Below the pieces are notes generated by a model. That model worked only from the letters and a program-made list of their open reading frames with translations, made no database searches and was not told the DNA's origin. The translations under genes and the position numbers were made by a program. Of a stretch of 64,000 nucleotides of DNA, positions 42,669-51,223 are shown one piece after another. Source of the stretch: Lichenicoccus sp964242335 (lineage in GTDB: Bacteria > Pseudomonadota > Alphaproteobacteria > Acetobacterales > Acetobacteraceae); NCBI GenBank assembly GCA_964242335.1, contig CAXTAY010000015.1:1-64000 (forward strand). The letters run 5' to 3'. Every line of letters starts with the position of its first letter. Position 1 is the stretch's first letter.

Positions 42669-43921
42669 GCGCGCCCGAGATCCTCACCTTCGGCTGCCGA
42701 CTGAACCTCTACGAGAGCGAGGTGATGCGCGGCCACGCCGCCGGCCTGTCGTCCGCGGACGGGCTGGTGATCGTCAACACCTGCGCGGTCACCGCCGAGG
42801 CCGAGCGGCAGGCGCGACAGGCGGTGCGGCGCGCGCATCGCGAGCGGCCCGAGGCACGCATCGTGGTCACCGGGTGTGCGGCACAGATCGATCCCGCCGC
42901 CTGGCGCACGCTGCCCGGCGTCGCCCGGGTGATCGGCAACCAGGAGAAGCTCGAGGCCGGGAGTTGGTCGGAGGCAGCGCTCGCTGCTCCCGGCACAGTG
43001 TCGGACATCATGGCGGCACGCGAGACGGCGGCGCACCTGGTCACCGAGTTCGCCGGGCGCGCCCGCGCCTTCGTGCAGGTGCAGCAGGGCTGCGACCATC
43101 GCTGCAGCTTCTGCATCATCCCGTTCGGGCGCGGCCCCAGCCGCTCGGTGCCGGTGGGCGCGGTGGTCGAGCAGGTGCGCGCCCTGGTGCGCGCGGGCTT
43201 CCGCGAGGTGGTGCTGACCGGCGTCGACATCACCTCCTACGGCAGCGACCTGCCGGGCCGGCCCGCACTCGGCCAGCTGGCGCGGCGGCTGCTGGCGCTG
43301 GTGCCGGAATTGGAGCGGCTGCGGCTGTCCTCGCTCGATCCGATGGAGATCGACGACGATCTGTGGCGGCTGCTGGAGGGCGAGCCGCGCCTGATGCCGC
43401 ATCTGCACCTGTCGCTGCAGGCCGGCGCCGACCTCATCCTCAAGCGGATGAAGCGCCGTCACCTGGCCTCGGACGCGGCGGCGGTGATCGAGCGGGCGAG
43501 GCGGCTGCGCCCGGGCATCGCCATCGGCGCCGACCTGATCGCGGGCTTCCCCACCGAGACGGAGGCGCTGTTCGGGCAGACGCTGGGCTTCGTGCGCGAG
43601 CACGCGCTGCCCTACCTGCACGTGTTCCCGTACAGCGAACGACCGGGGACCCCGGCGTCGCGAATGCCGGCGGTGCCGGTCGCGGTACGCCGCGAGCGCG
43701 CCCGCCTGCTGCGCGAGGCGGGGCAGGCGGCGTCGGCGACATTCCATGCCGGCCTGGCCGGCCAGCGGATCCGGGTGCTGCTGGAGACCGCCGCGGCCGG
43801 GCACTCGCAGCATTTCGCCCCGGTGCGTGGCCTGGCCGGCGCGCTGGGCGAGGCCGGCCAGGTCGTGCCGGCGATCGTGCGCGGCGCCGACCGCGCCGGG
43901 CTGCTGGCGGAGCCGATCTGA
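42665..43921 (+). CDS. mtaB: tRNA t6A37 methylthiotransferase (MtaB-type)
   Basis: 418 residues. The UPF0004 domain has TFGCRLNLYESEVM, VIVNTCAVTAEAERQ and VVTGCAAQ, giving the three cysteines of the auxiliary cluster. The radical-SAM CxxxCxxC is in GCDHRCSFCIIPFGRG. GADLIAGFPTET and YLHVFPYSERPGTPA follow. The C-terminal TRAM-like part is short. Motifs fit MtaB, which makes ms2t6A at tRNA position 37, better than MiaB. It starts with GTG and is directly followed by ftsY. Confidence 0.92.
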   Translation: MSAPEILTFGCRLNLYESEVMRGHAAGLSSADGLVIVNTCAVTAEAERQARQAVRRAHRERPEARIVVTGCAAQIDPAAWRTLPGVARVIGNQEKLEAGSWSEAALAAPGTVSDIMAARETAAHLVTEFAGRARAFVQVQQGCDHRCSFCIIPFGRGPSRSVPVGAVVEQVRALVRAGFREVVLTGVDITSYGSDLPGRPALGQLARRLLALVPELERLRLSSLDPMEIDDDLWRLLEGEPRLMPHLHLSLQAGADLILKRMKRRHLASDAAAVIERARRLRPGIAIGADLIAGFPTETEALFGQTLGFVREHALPYLHVFPYSERPGTPASRMPAVPVAVRRERARLLREAGQAASATFHAGLAGQRIRVLLETAAAGHSQHFAPVRGLAGALGEAGQVVPAIVRGADRAGLLAEPI

Positions 43922-44878
43922 ATGGCGCTCGGTTTCTTCGGCCGCCTCAAGGAAGGGCTGTCGCGCAGCACGCAGAAGCTGGGCGGCATCACCGCGGTGT
44001 TCAGCCGCCGCCGCCTGGACGAGGCGGCACTCGAGGAGCTGGAGGAGCTGCTGATCGCGGCCGATCTCGGTCCCGCCGTCGCCGGCCGGGTGATCGACGA
44101 GTTCCGCCGCACCCGCTTCGGCCGCGAGGTGACCGACGAGGAGGTGCGGGTGGCGCTGTCGGCCGAGGTCGCGCGGGTGCTGGAGCCGGTGGCGGTCCCG
44201 TTCGTGCCCGATCCCGCGCACAAGCCGCACGTGGTGCTGGTGGTGGGGGTGAACGGCACCGGCAAGACCACCACCATCGGCAAGATGGCGCTGCAGGCCG
44301 GACGCGACGGCCTGCGCCCGGTGCTGGTCGCCGGCGACACTTTCCGCGCCGCCGCCGTCGAGCAGCTGCAGATCTGGGGCGAGCGGGTGGGGGCCCCGGT
44401 GATCTCCGGACCGCCGAACGCCGACGCCGCCGGCGTCGCCTACGAGGCGCTGGCGAAGTCGCGCGAGCAGGGGGCCGACCTGTTGCTGATCGACACCGCC
44501 GGACGACTGCACAACAAGGGCGCGCTGATGGAGGAGCTCGCCAAGATCATACGCGTGCTGCGCAAGTTCGACGAGAGCGCGCCGCACTCGGTGCTGCTGG
44601 TGCTCGACGCGACCACCGGACAGAACGCCATCGAGCAGGTGCGGGTATTCAAGGAGCTGGTGCAGGTCACCGGCCTGATCGTGACCAAGCTGGACGGCAG
44701 CGCGCGTGGCGGTATCGTGGTGGCGCTGGCCGAGGCGTTCGGCCTGCCGGTGCATGCGGTCGGCGTCGGCGAGCGCGCCGAGGACCTGCGGCCGTTCCTG
44801 GCAGCGGACTACGCGCGCGGCCTGGTCGGCGACAGCGTTCGGCTGACCCGACCAGACCAGCCCGACGCCCCCGCCTAG
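43922..44878 (+). CDS. ftsY: Signal recognition particle receptor FtsY
   Basis: 318 residues. An N domain (1-90) precedes the SRP GTPase G domain: G1 GVNGTGKTTTIGKMA, LVAGDTFRAAAVEQL, DTAGRLHNKGALMEEL and TKLDGSARGG. The long acidic A domain of E. coli FtsY is absent, as in many alphaproteobacteria. It receives SRP-bound ribosomes at the membrane. It begins immediately after the mtaB stop and is convergent with the next gene. Confidence 0.95.
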   Translation: MALGFFGRLKEGLSRSTQKLGGITAVFSRRRLDEAALEELEELLIAADLGPAVAGRVIDEFRRTRFGREVTDEEVRVALSAEVARVLEPVAVPFVPDPAHKPHVVLVVGVNGTGKTTTIGKMALQAGRDGLRPVLVAGDTFRAAAVEQLQIWGERVGAPVISGPPNADAAGVAYEALAKSREQGADLLLIDTAGRLHNKGALMEELAKIIRVLRKFDESAPHSVLLVLDATTGQNAIEQVRVFKELVQVTGLIVTKLDGSARGGIVVALAEAFGLPVHAVGVGERAEDLRPFLAADYARGLVGDSVRLTRPDQPDAPA

Positions 44879-44906
44879 GGCGCGCCGCCTGCCGCGGGCG
44901 CCCGTG

Positions 44907-45314
44907 CTACTGCATCGGGATCGACAGGCTCATCCCGCCGCCGGTCGAATGACGGTGTGCATGGTCGGTCTCGATCGACGAGCCGGGCGCGTAGCCGTCG
45001 CCGGCGAAGTGCGACTGCGCGTTGAACACCCCGGGTGCCAGGCTGGCATCGCCCTGCGCCTCCAGCGCCCCACCACTCATCCCGGGCGCGCTCACGTCAG
45101 GGTCGGGCAGCGGCGCGGGACGCAGGGTCTCGACGTGAGCCTGCAGCACCAGGCCGCCGCCGCCCACCGCGGCATCGAGCGGGATCGCGGTGATGGTGTT
45201 CTGCGCCATCGGCTGCAGCTCGATCGGCGAGGAGGCGCGGGCGTGGCCGATCGCGAGCATGGCAGCGGCCAGCATCAGAGCGCACAGGCGGGCAAGGCGG
45301 ATGCGTCGGCTCAT
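44907..45314 (-). CDS. Small exported protein of unknown function
   Basis: 135 residues. A signal peptide (residues 1-28, LCALMLAAAMLAIGHARA) is followed by a Gly/Ala/Pro-rich mature part with no recognisable fold. The C-terminal region has a His cluster (DHAHRHSTGGGM). Thirteen bases separate it from the upstream NUDIX gene on the same strand, so the two may be co-transcribed. Function unknown. Confidence 0.55.
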   Translation of the reverse strand: MSRRIRLARLCALMLAAAMLAIGHARASSPIELQPMAQNTITAIPLDAAVGGGGLVLQAHVETLRPAPLPDPDVSAPGMSGGALEAQGDASLAPGVFNAQSHFAGDGYAPGSSIETDHAHRHSTGGGMSLSIPMQ

Positions 45315-45327
45315 GACGGAACCCTCG

Positions 45328-45897
45328 TCATCGTGCGTTCACCAGGAGCGGCTCAGTCTCGGGCAGCGTCGCCTCGCCGCGGAGGTCGTGGCTCGGATTG
45401 GTCTCCGGCGCCAGCAGCGGCCCCTCGCCGATGCGCCGGTAGGCGTCGATCGCCCAGTGCACGGTGGGAAAGGCGAGCGCGTCGCGGGGGATGTCGTCGA
45501 GGCTGAACAGCCCGACCTCCAGGCTCTCCTCACCGGCCTCAATGAAGGGCTCGGGGCCTGCGAAGCGGGCCCGGTAGATGATCTGCACCTGGCCGATCCG
45601 GCTGATGCTGTAGACCGCGAGGATGCCGTCGATGACGATTTGCGCGCCGGCCTCTTCCAGCACCTCGCGCGCCGCACCCTCGGCGGGCGTCTCGTTCAGC
45701 TCGAGATAGCCAGCCGGGAGCGTCCAGAAGCCCTGGCGCGGCGCGATGGCGCGTCGGCAGAGCAGGATCCGCCGCTCGTGCGTGACCACCGCGCCGACGA
45801 CGATCTTGGGGTTCTCGTAGAACACATGCCCGCAATCGAGGCAGGAGACCCGCTCTCGGTTCTCGCCATCGGGCACGACACGGGAGAAGCGCGACAT
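45328..45897 (-). CDS. NUDIX hydrolase with N-terminal zinc-ribbon motif
   Basis: 189 residues. An N-terminal CLDCGHVFYENPKIVVGAVV is the half zinc ribbon seen before NUDIX domains of the NADH-pyrophosphatase-like type. The NUDIX box is present as GYLELNETPAEGA followed by AREVLEEAGA, with the required Gly, Glu, Arg, Glu-Glu and Gly in register. It hydrolyses a nucleoside diphosphate linked to another group; the substrate is not evident, but ADP-ribose or NADH are family candidates. Confidence 0.85.
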   Translation of the reverse strand: MSRFSRVVPDGENRERVSCLDCGHVFYENPKIVVGAVVTHERRILLCRRAIAPRQGFWTLPAGYLELNETPAEGAAREVLEEAGAQIVIDGILAVYSISRIGQVQIIYRARFAGPEPFIEAGEESLEVGLFSLDDIPRDALAFPTVHWAIDAYRRIGEGPLLAPETNPSHDLRGEATLPETEPLLVNAR

Positions 45898-46018
45898 GCG
45901 GCGGAAAATGGAACGCGAGGCCGCCGCAGATCAACCGAAATCGACGCCTCGGTCATAAGCCGTCACAGGAAGTGACGGGGAAGAGCCGGCTTCGTCTGAC
46001 TTCTCTGCGATGTTCCGC

Positions 46019-46195
46019 TCAGGCGGAGATGTCGAGCAGCCCTCCCCGCCGGGTGGAGGCGTCCGGCTGCGAACGCGCAAGCTCCGGCTCGGCGGCACGC
46101 CGGGCCGTCGTCGGTACCGCGGCGGGCCCGGTGGGGGTCGTGACATCTGGCGGGCTGGTGCTGGAGAAGGCGGCGAGAGAGCTCGGCGAGATCAT
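46019..46195 (-). CDS. Possible small Ser/Thr/Pro-rich protein
   Basis: 58 codons in the 357-bp gap between the NUDIX gene and the methyltransferase. The product is rich in Ser, Thr, Ala and Pro, begins MISPSSLAAFSSTSPPD and ends RRGGLLDISA. A TTG 21 bp upstream (46216) is also possible. No ribosome-binding site stands out and the family is not recognised. It could be non-coding; the rest of the gap shows nothing identifiable. Confidence 0.3.
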   Translation of the reverse strand: MISPSSLAAFSSTSPPDVTTPTGPAAVPTTARRAAEPELARSQPDASTRRGGLLDISA

Positions 46196-46254
46196 GCCCA
46201 GAGCATCGCACGCCAACGTTAGCCAATCGTTAACAGAGAACGGCTGGGCGGAGA

Positions 46255-46959
46255 TTATCGCCGCCGACAGACGAGCCAGTTCATCAGGCTGGGCCGGTTC
46301 TCGCAGATCGCCGTCCAGCGCTCGATGTCGCTGTAACGCGCCAACATCGGGATGCTGCCGGGATCGCGTCCGCCGCTATAGACGATGTTGATGTAGTGCG
46401 TCCTCCACAGGTTGCCGAACACGACCGGGGTGCAGATCGGGTCGATGAAGTCGTGGCACTCGACGATGATGTCGCTGTCCTGCAGCGAGGCAACCACCTC
46501 CGGATCGGAGAACAGGGGCATCTCGTAGCCTTCGCAATCGCACACGACCAGCAGCCGGCCGTGCTGCCGGGCCAGGGCGATCAGGTCCGGCGCCGCACAA
46601 GCGCCTCTCAGCTCGATGCGCTCGGCGACCCCGTTGAGCCCGGCGTTGCGGGCCAGGATCGAACGCGCCCGCTCGCTGATCTCGAAGGCGTAGATCGGCG
46701 CCGGCTGGCAGATCATCGCAAGCCCGATCACGTAATAGCCTTCGGCGCTGCCGATATTGACGATCGCGCCGTAGTTCTGCGTGCTCGCCTCCAGAACCGC
46801 CTCGTGCAGTTCCTGTTCATAGACGCCGAGAAGCTTCGGGGTGATGTCTCCGTCACCCCAGCCGCTTTCTGCCAGGATGTGCATGCCGCGAAACGGGCCG
46901 GCGATCACCTTGCCGCCGGTGCATTTCATGACGTGTCGGTTTATGGCCTCGCGATTCAT
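46255..46959 (-). CDS. FkbM-like SAM-dependent methyltransferase
   Basis: 234 residues. SAM motif I is IVNIGSAEGYYVIGLAM; a later segment VVCDCEGYEMPLF matches the Asp-containing acidic loop of FkbM-type enzymes, and IIVECHDFIDP follows. A strong GAGGAGG lies 9 nt before the ATG. G+C is lower than in flanking housekeeping genes. It is divergent from the glycosyltransferase gene and both probably modify the same surface glycan; that is inference. Confidence 0.78.
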   Translation of the reverse strand: MNREAINRHVMKCTGGKVIAGPFRGMHILAESGWGDGDITPKLLGVYEQELHEAVLEASTQNYGAIVNIGSAEGYYVIGLAMICQPAPIYAFEISERARSILARNAGLNGVAERIELRGACAAPDLIALARQHGRLLVVCDCEGYEMPLFSDPEVVASLQDSDIIVECHDFIDPICTPVVFGNLWRTHYINIVYSGGRDPGSIPMLARYSDIERWTAICENRPSLMNWLVCRRR

Positions 46960-47295
46960 TGCCGATACCTCCTCGTGGTATGGAGTGAGGACAAGTCATT
47001 ACGATCGTCAAGGCGCTTGAGATCACGTCCCCGCAGCGGCGCCGCAACGCATACCAAGCTACGAGATCGATGACGATTTCTAGTAAGCAACGGTTCGATA
47101 TGAGCATGATCCAGAAAAACGAACCGCGGCCCGTGCGCTGGAGCCGGTGTGGCGCAGGGGCGCACCAAGTTGCGCAAGATCGCGCAGTCCGGCGCCATCT
47201 CCGGCCTTGAAGAGCAGGGAGATCACGTCGACACTTGCTCGCGGCGGCCAAAGTCCTCGACGCCTTGTCGATCGATCCGCATGTCTGGAAGCGTC
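46960..47295. other. Divergent AT-richer intergenic region
   Basis: A 336-bp gap between the leftward methyltransferase and the rightward glycosyltransferase. Only its left end is clear: GAGGAGG at 46970-46976 (minus strand) serves the methyltransferase. Bases 47041-47100 have 29 G/C of 60 by hand count, far below the surrounding DNA. It should hold divergent promoters, but no convincing -35/-10 pair was found. Short open frames here look like noise. Confidence 0.5.
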
Positions 47296-48735
47296 ATGCA
47301 TTACCTCCTGACTTGCCACGGCACCATGTTGTACTACGACCAGGAGGCGCGAAGCCTGAGGCACGGGGCCGTCCAGAACGTGCCGCACAACCTCCGACTC
47401 CTTCCTGGCGGCGGCCGTCCGATCCTGGAATTCCGTTCCGGCAAAGGCGGAACCGTTGGCATCAACAGGACGAGGAACGGGCGCCTCGGCTACGACCCGG
47501 CAGCGCGCCCGGAGGCGGGCGGCATCAGCTTCGATGCGATCCCGACCTCCGGGCGACGTGTCGCGATGCGCGCATGCGGGCTGTTCCTGTGCGCCGAACC
47601 TGATGGCGGCGTGGCTCTCAACCGGATCGTGCTCGGTCCCTGGGAGACGTTCCTGAGGCTGGATCAGAAAGAGTTGGAAGCTCTGCTGCTGCTGACGACG
47701 GAGAGGTGGTTCTGTGTCGGCCGCAGAAAGCTGGTGTCGCCGGGGTTGCATCCTGCGTTCTCGTGCCGGATCGCTGACCTAGATCTGGGACTGGAAGATC
47801 TGCTCGGTCGGCTCGCCGCGGAGCCGAGCCCTGAACGTCAGTTCCACGTCGTGTTCGACGGCTGGAAGGTCGAGCGGCTTCTACTGTATCGACCGCTGAT
47901 CTACTTCGCGGCGTTCGGCGACAAGAAGATCTTCGACTGCCTGAGCTTGGCAGTCCGTTCCGTCCTGGAGGTCGGCGGCTATACGGGAAGGATCGCGCTT
48001 CTCAGCAACATCAGCGAGGCGGAGCTGCACGATCTCGTCCCCGCTGAGGTTCATCGTTTCGTCGACCTGTACTACGTGCCGGCCAGCGACAGGCTCGACT
48101 TCACGCTCGCACGCTACAAGATCGTCGATTTCAACGGGTTCAAGCAGTTCCAGCCGCTGCTGTACATGGACACCGACATCATCTGCAACGCCAACATCGA
48201 TGATCTCCTCACCGACGTCGTGCAGGCCCGCGGCGTCTGCTTCAGCAACGAGCTGGAGCTGCATCATCCGGGGGACTTCTACGGCACCAGCCTCTTCAGG
48301 CAGGATCCGACCGCCAGCATCCAGGCGTCCTGCGGATTTACTTCCGGCATCATCGGCCTACCGAACCACTACGCGTTCCCGATGTTCTCGAGGGTGATCG
48401 AGACCGCCTACTCGTATGCGGCGAGTGCTGGGAACAGGAACGCACTTGCGTTCCTCGACCAGCCGATCGCCAACTACGTGTTCCACAAGGTGGGAGATTT
48501 TGACTCCGCGGTTCTCACCGGCAGGATCGAGAACCTGCTCGGCGGTTTCGGCAGGGCCGACCAGCTCCTCGAGAGGCGAGGCCTCGTGCACTTCTGCGGC
48601 GGCATCGGCAACGCCGAGCCGAAGTTCACGGCGATGCAGCGTTACCTCGATATCCTTCGTCAACTGGATGCTCGTGGCGGCTCCCCATCCGCGGCGAGTG
48701 GCGCTGAACGGGGTCACGCCCTGGCTGCGCGATGA
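47296..48735 (+). CDS. Glycosyltransferase (GT8-like) with N-terminal fascin-like beta-trefoil
   Basis: 479 residues. Residues ~1-125 look like a beta-trefoil: repeats such as LLTCHGTMLYYDQEARSLR, VGINRTRNGRLGYD and VAMRACGLFLCAEPDGGVAL, with NRIVLGPWETF typical of fascin-like domains. The C-terminal part has LYMDTDIICNANIDDLL near residue 290, a DxD metal site, in a fold order like family GT8. The ATG at 47296 has GGAAG 5 nt upstream; an ATG at 47281 is also in frame. Lower G+C than the flanking genes suggests horizontal gain. The sugar and acceptor are unknown. Confidence 0.75.
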   Translation: MHYLLTCHGTMLYYDQEARSLRHGAVQNVPHNLRLLPGGGRPILEFRSGKGGTVGINRTRNGRLGYDPAARPEAGGISFDAIPTSGRRVAMRACGLFLCAEPDGGVALNRIVLGPWETFLRLDQKELEALLLLTTERWFCVGRRKLVSPGLHPAFSCRIADLDLGLEDLLGRLAAEPSPERQFHVVFDGWKVERLLLYRPLIYFAAFGDKKIFDCLSLAVRSVLEVGGYTGRIALLSNISEAELHDLVPAEVHRFVDLYYVPASDRLDFTLARYKIVDFNGFKQFQPLLYMDTDIICNANIDDLLTDVVQARGVCFSNELELHHPGDFYGTSLFRQDPTASIQASCGFTSGIIGLPNHYAFPMFSRVIETAYSYAASAGNRNALAFLDQPIANYVFHKVGDFDSAVLTGRIENLLGGFGRADQLLERRGLVHFCGGIGNAEPKFTAMQRYLDILRQLDARGGSPSAASGAERGHALAAR

Positions 48736-48895
48736 CTTCGCTGGCTTCGTGGATGAGCAGGACGCAGGGCAGCCGGACGAAGCGCAGCTTCACGGAAGCG
48801 TCCGACCGTCCATTCCCGAACGTCGGTCATGCGCCGTCCTGCGACGAGACGGGGAGTGACCCAGCGGGACGGCCGGCCCGGTTCCGCGGGTGGCG

Positions 48896-50137
48896 TCAGA
48901 GCGGCACCAGGATGCCGCCGAGCGCGGTCAGCGCCTGGATGCCGGGCAGGGTCTTTCCCTCCAGCCATTCCAGGAAGGCGCCGCCGGCGGTGGAGACGTA
49001 GGAGAACTGGTCCAGCACCCCGGCGTGACGCAGGGCCGAGACAGTGTCGCCGCCGCCGGCGACCGAGCGCAGGCCACCGGCAAGGGTGAGGTCGGCGACG
49101 GCGCGTGCCAGCGCGGTGGTGCCGGCATCGAACGGGGGGGTCTCGAAGGCGCCCATCGGGCCGTTCCAGACCAGCGTCTTCAGCGTCGCGAGATGCCGGC
49201 CCAGCAGCTCGACCGTCCGCGGTCCGCAATCCAGGATCATCGTGTCGGCCGGGACCTGCTCGACCAGCACCACCTGCGAGGCGGCGTGGGCCTTGAACTC
49301 GGCGGCGACCACGGCGTCGACCGGCAGCAGGATCTGGCAGCCGCGCGCTTCCGCCTCGGCCATGATCGCGCGCGCCGTGTCGTGCATCTGCGGCTCCTGC
49401 AGCGAACGGCCGACCTCGAGCCCGCGCGCCGCGAGGAAGGTGTTGGCCATCGCCCCGCCGACGATCAACACGTCGACCCGACCCAGCATGTTGCCGATCA
49501 GGTCCAGCTTGGTGGAGATCTTGGCGCCGCCAACGATCGCGCCGACCGGCCGCTCCGGATGCTCGAGCGCCAGCGTCAGCGCGCCGAGCTCGGCCTGCAT
49601 CAGGCGGCCGGCATGGGCGGGAAGGTGGCGCGCCACCCCCTCGGTGCTGGCATGCGCACGATGCGCGGCCGAGAACGCGTCGTTGACGTAGATGTCTGCG
49701 AGTGCCGCGAGCCCGGCCGCCATCTCCGGGTCGTTGGTCTCCTCGCCCGGGTGGTAGCGGGTGTTCTCCAGCACCAGCACCTCGCCGTCACGCAGCGCGG
49801 CCACCGCCGCGTGCGCCTGCGGGCCCAGGCAGTCCTCGGCGAAATGCACCGGGTGGCCGAGCACCTGGGCCAGCGCCTCGCGCACCGGGGCCAGCGACAT
49901 CTCCGGCACCCGCTTGCCGCGCGGACGGTCGAAGTGGCTGACCACGATCACGCGGGCACCCTTGTCGGCGAGCTCGCGTATCGTCGGCGTCAGCCGCTCG
50001 AGGCGGGTCAGGTCGGTGATCCTGCCGTCGCGCAGCGGCACGTTGAGGTCGGCGCGCAGCAGCACGCGCTTGCCCGCGCAATCCAGCGCATCGATCGTGC
50101 GGAACGACGCCCCCTTCGCCTCGACCGGATCCGACAT
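48896..50137 (-). CDS. pgk: Phosphoglycerate kinase
   Basis: 413 residues. Motifs are RVLLRADLNVPLRDGRITD, VVSHFDRPRGKR, the Arg/His substrate segment VLVLENTRYHPGEE, GGAKISTKLDLIGNML, WNGPMGAFE and the C-terminal SVAGGGDTVSAL. The ATG at 50137 overlaps the gap stop as TGATG, so these glycolytic genes are coupled. The frame runs on upstream inside gap, but that is shadow coding. The last gene of the leftward tkt-gap-pgk set. Confidence 0.96.
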   Translation of the reverse strand: MSDPVEAKGASFRTIDALDCAGKRVLLRADLNVPLRDGRITDLTRLERLTPTIRELADKGARVIVVSHFDRPRGKRVPEMSLAPVREALAQVLGHPVHFAEDCLGPQAHAAVAALRDGEVLVLENTRYHPGEETNDPEMAAGLAALADIYVNDAFSAAHRAHASTEGVARHLPAHAGRLMQAELGALTLALEHPERPVGAIVGGAKISTKLDLIGNMLGRVDVLIVGGAMANTFLAARGLEVGRSLQEPQMHDTARAIMAEAEARGCQILLPVDAVVAAEFKAHAASQVVLVEQVPADTMILDCGPRTVELLGRHLATLKTLVWNGPMGAFETPPFDAGTTALARAVADLTLAGGLRSVAGGGDTVSALRHAGVLDQFSYVSTAGGAFLEWLEGKTLPGIQALTALGGILVPL

Positions 50138-51168
50138 CAGAGGCTGCCGAACACCGCGGCGGTGTCCGCCATGCGGTTCGAGAAGCCCCACTCGTTGTCG
50201 TACCAGCCGCACACCCGCACCAGCTTGCCGCCATCGACCAGGGCGGTCTGGGTGGCGTCGAACGAGCAGGACGCGATCACGTGGTTGAAGTCGCTGCTCA
50301 CCAGCGGGTCGGTGCTGTAGACGACGATCCCCTTCAGCGCGCCCTCGGATGCCGCCTTGAAGGTGTCGTTCACCGCGGCCACGCTGGCCGGCACGGTGCG
50401 CGGCACGAAATCGAGCGAGACCAGGGAGACGTTCGGCGTCGGCACCCGGATCGCGGTGCCGTCCAGCTTGCCCTTGAGCTGCGGCAGCACCAGGCCGACC
50501 GCGCGGGCCGCACCCGTGCTGGTCGGGATCATGTTCAGGGCGGCGGCGCGGGCGCGGTGCAGGTCCTTGTGCAGCGTGTCGACCGTGCGCTGGTCGCCGG
50601 TGTAGCTGTGTATGGTCACCATGTAGCCGCGCTCGATGCCGAACGCGTCGTCCAGCACCTTGGCCATCGGCGCCAGGCAGTTGGTGGTGCAGGAGGCGTT
50701 CGAGATCACCGTCATGTCGCCGGTGATGACCTGGTGGTTGACGCCGTAGACGATGGTGGCATCGACGCCGTCGGCCGGTGCCGAGACCAGCACCTTGCGC
50801 GCCCCCGCGGTGATCAGCTGCGCCGCGGCCTCCTTCTTGGTGAACAGGCCGGTGCACTCCATCGCCACGTCGACACCCTGATAGGGCACCTTGGACGGGT
50901 CGCGCTCGGCCGAGACCTCGATCGGGTCGTAGCTGCGGCCGTTGGCGCGTATCGTGATGCTGTTGCCCTCGACGCTGACCTCGCCCGGGAAGCGGCCATG
51001 CACGCTGTCGTAGCGCAGCAGGTGCGCGTTGTCCGACACGCTGCCGAGGTCGTTGATCGCGACCACGACCACGTCGGTGCGGTTGCTCTCGATGATGCCG
51101 CGCAGCACCAGGCGGCCGATGCGTCCGAACCCGTTGATGGCGACCCTGACCGGACGATTCTCTGGCAT
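50137..51168 (-). CDS. gap: Glyceraldehyde-3-phosphate dehydrogenase (type I)
   Basis: 343 residues. The NAD-binding start is VRVAINGFGRIGRLVLRG. The catalytic Cys is in ISNASCTTNCLAPMAKVL and the catalytic His follows in HSYTGDQRTVD. Middle motifs include AARAVGLVLPQLKGKL. The sequence matches the classic homotetrameric enzyme; the NINDLG-like AINDLGSVSD start does not decide NAD versus NADP. AAGGATC precedes the ATG. It follows the transketolase-like gene by 55 bp. Confidence 0.96.
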   Translation of the reverse strand: MPENRPVRVAINGFGRIGRLVLRGIIESNRTDVVVVAINDLGSVSDNAHLLRYDSVHGRFPGEVSVEGNSITIRANGRSYDPIEVSAERDPSKVPYQGVDVAMECTGLFTKKEAAAQLITAGARKVLVSAPADGVDATIVYGVNHQVITGDMTVISNASCTTNCLAPMAKVLDDAFGIERGYMVTIHSYTGDQRTVDTLHKDLHRARAAALNMIPTSTGAARAVGLVLPQLKGKLDGTAIRVPTPNVSLVSLDFVPRTVPASVAAVNDTFKAASEGALKGIVVYSTDPLVSSDFNHVIASCSFDATQTALVDGGKLVRVCGWYDNEWGFSNRMADTAAVFGSL

Positions 51169-51223
51169 TTCGATGATCCTTGGCTGCGGCTGATGCTGAG
51201 ACTGGTGCTTGAACCGGCGGAGC

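Noticed and set aside
40685..44755. Antisense open frame of about 1350 codons over argB-dapF-mtaB-ftsY
   Set aside because: Same cause; the plus strand has four complete, conserved genes.
48896..50857. Apparent extended pgk running into gap
   Set aside because: The upstream portion is an out-of-frame reading of gap; the TGATG overlap marks the pgk start.
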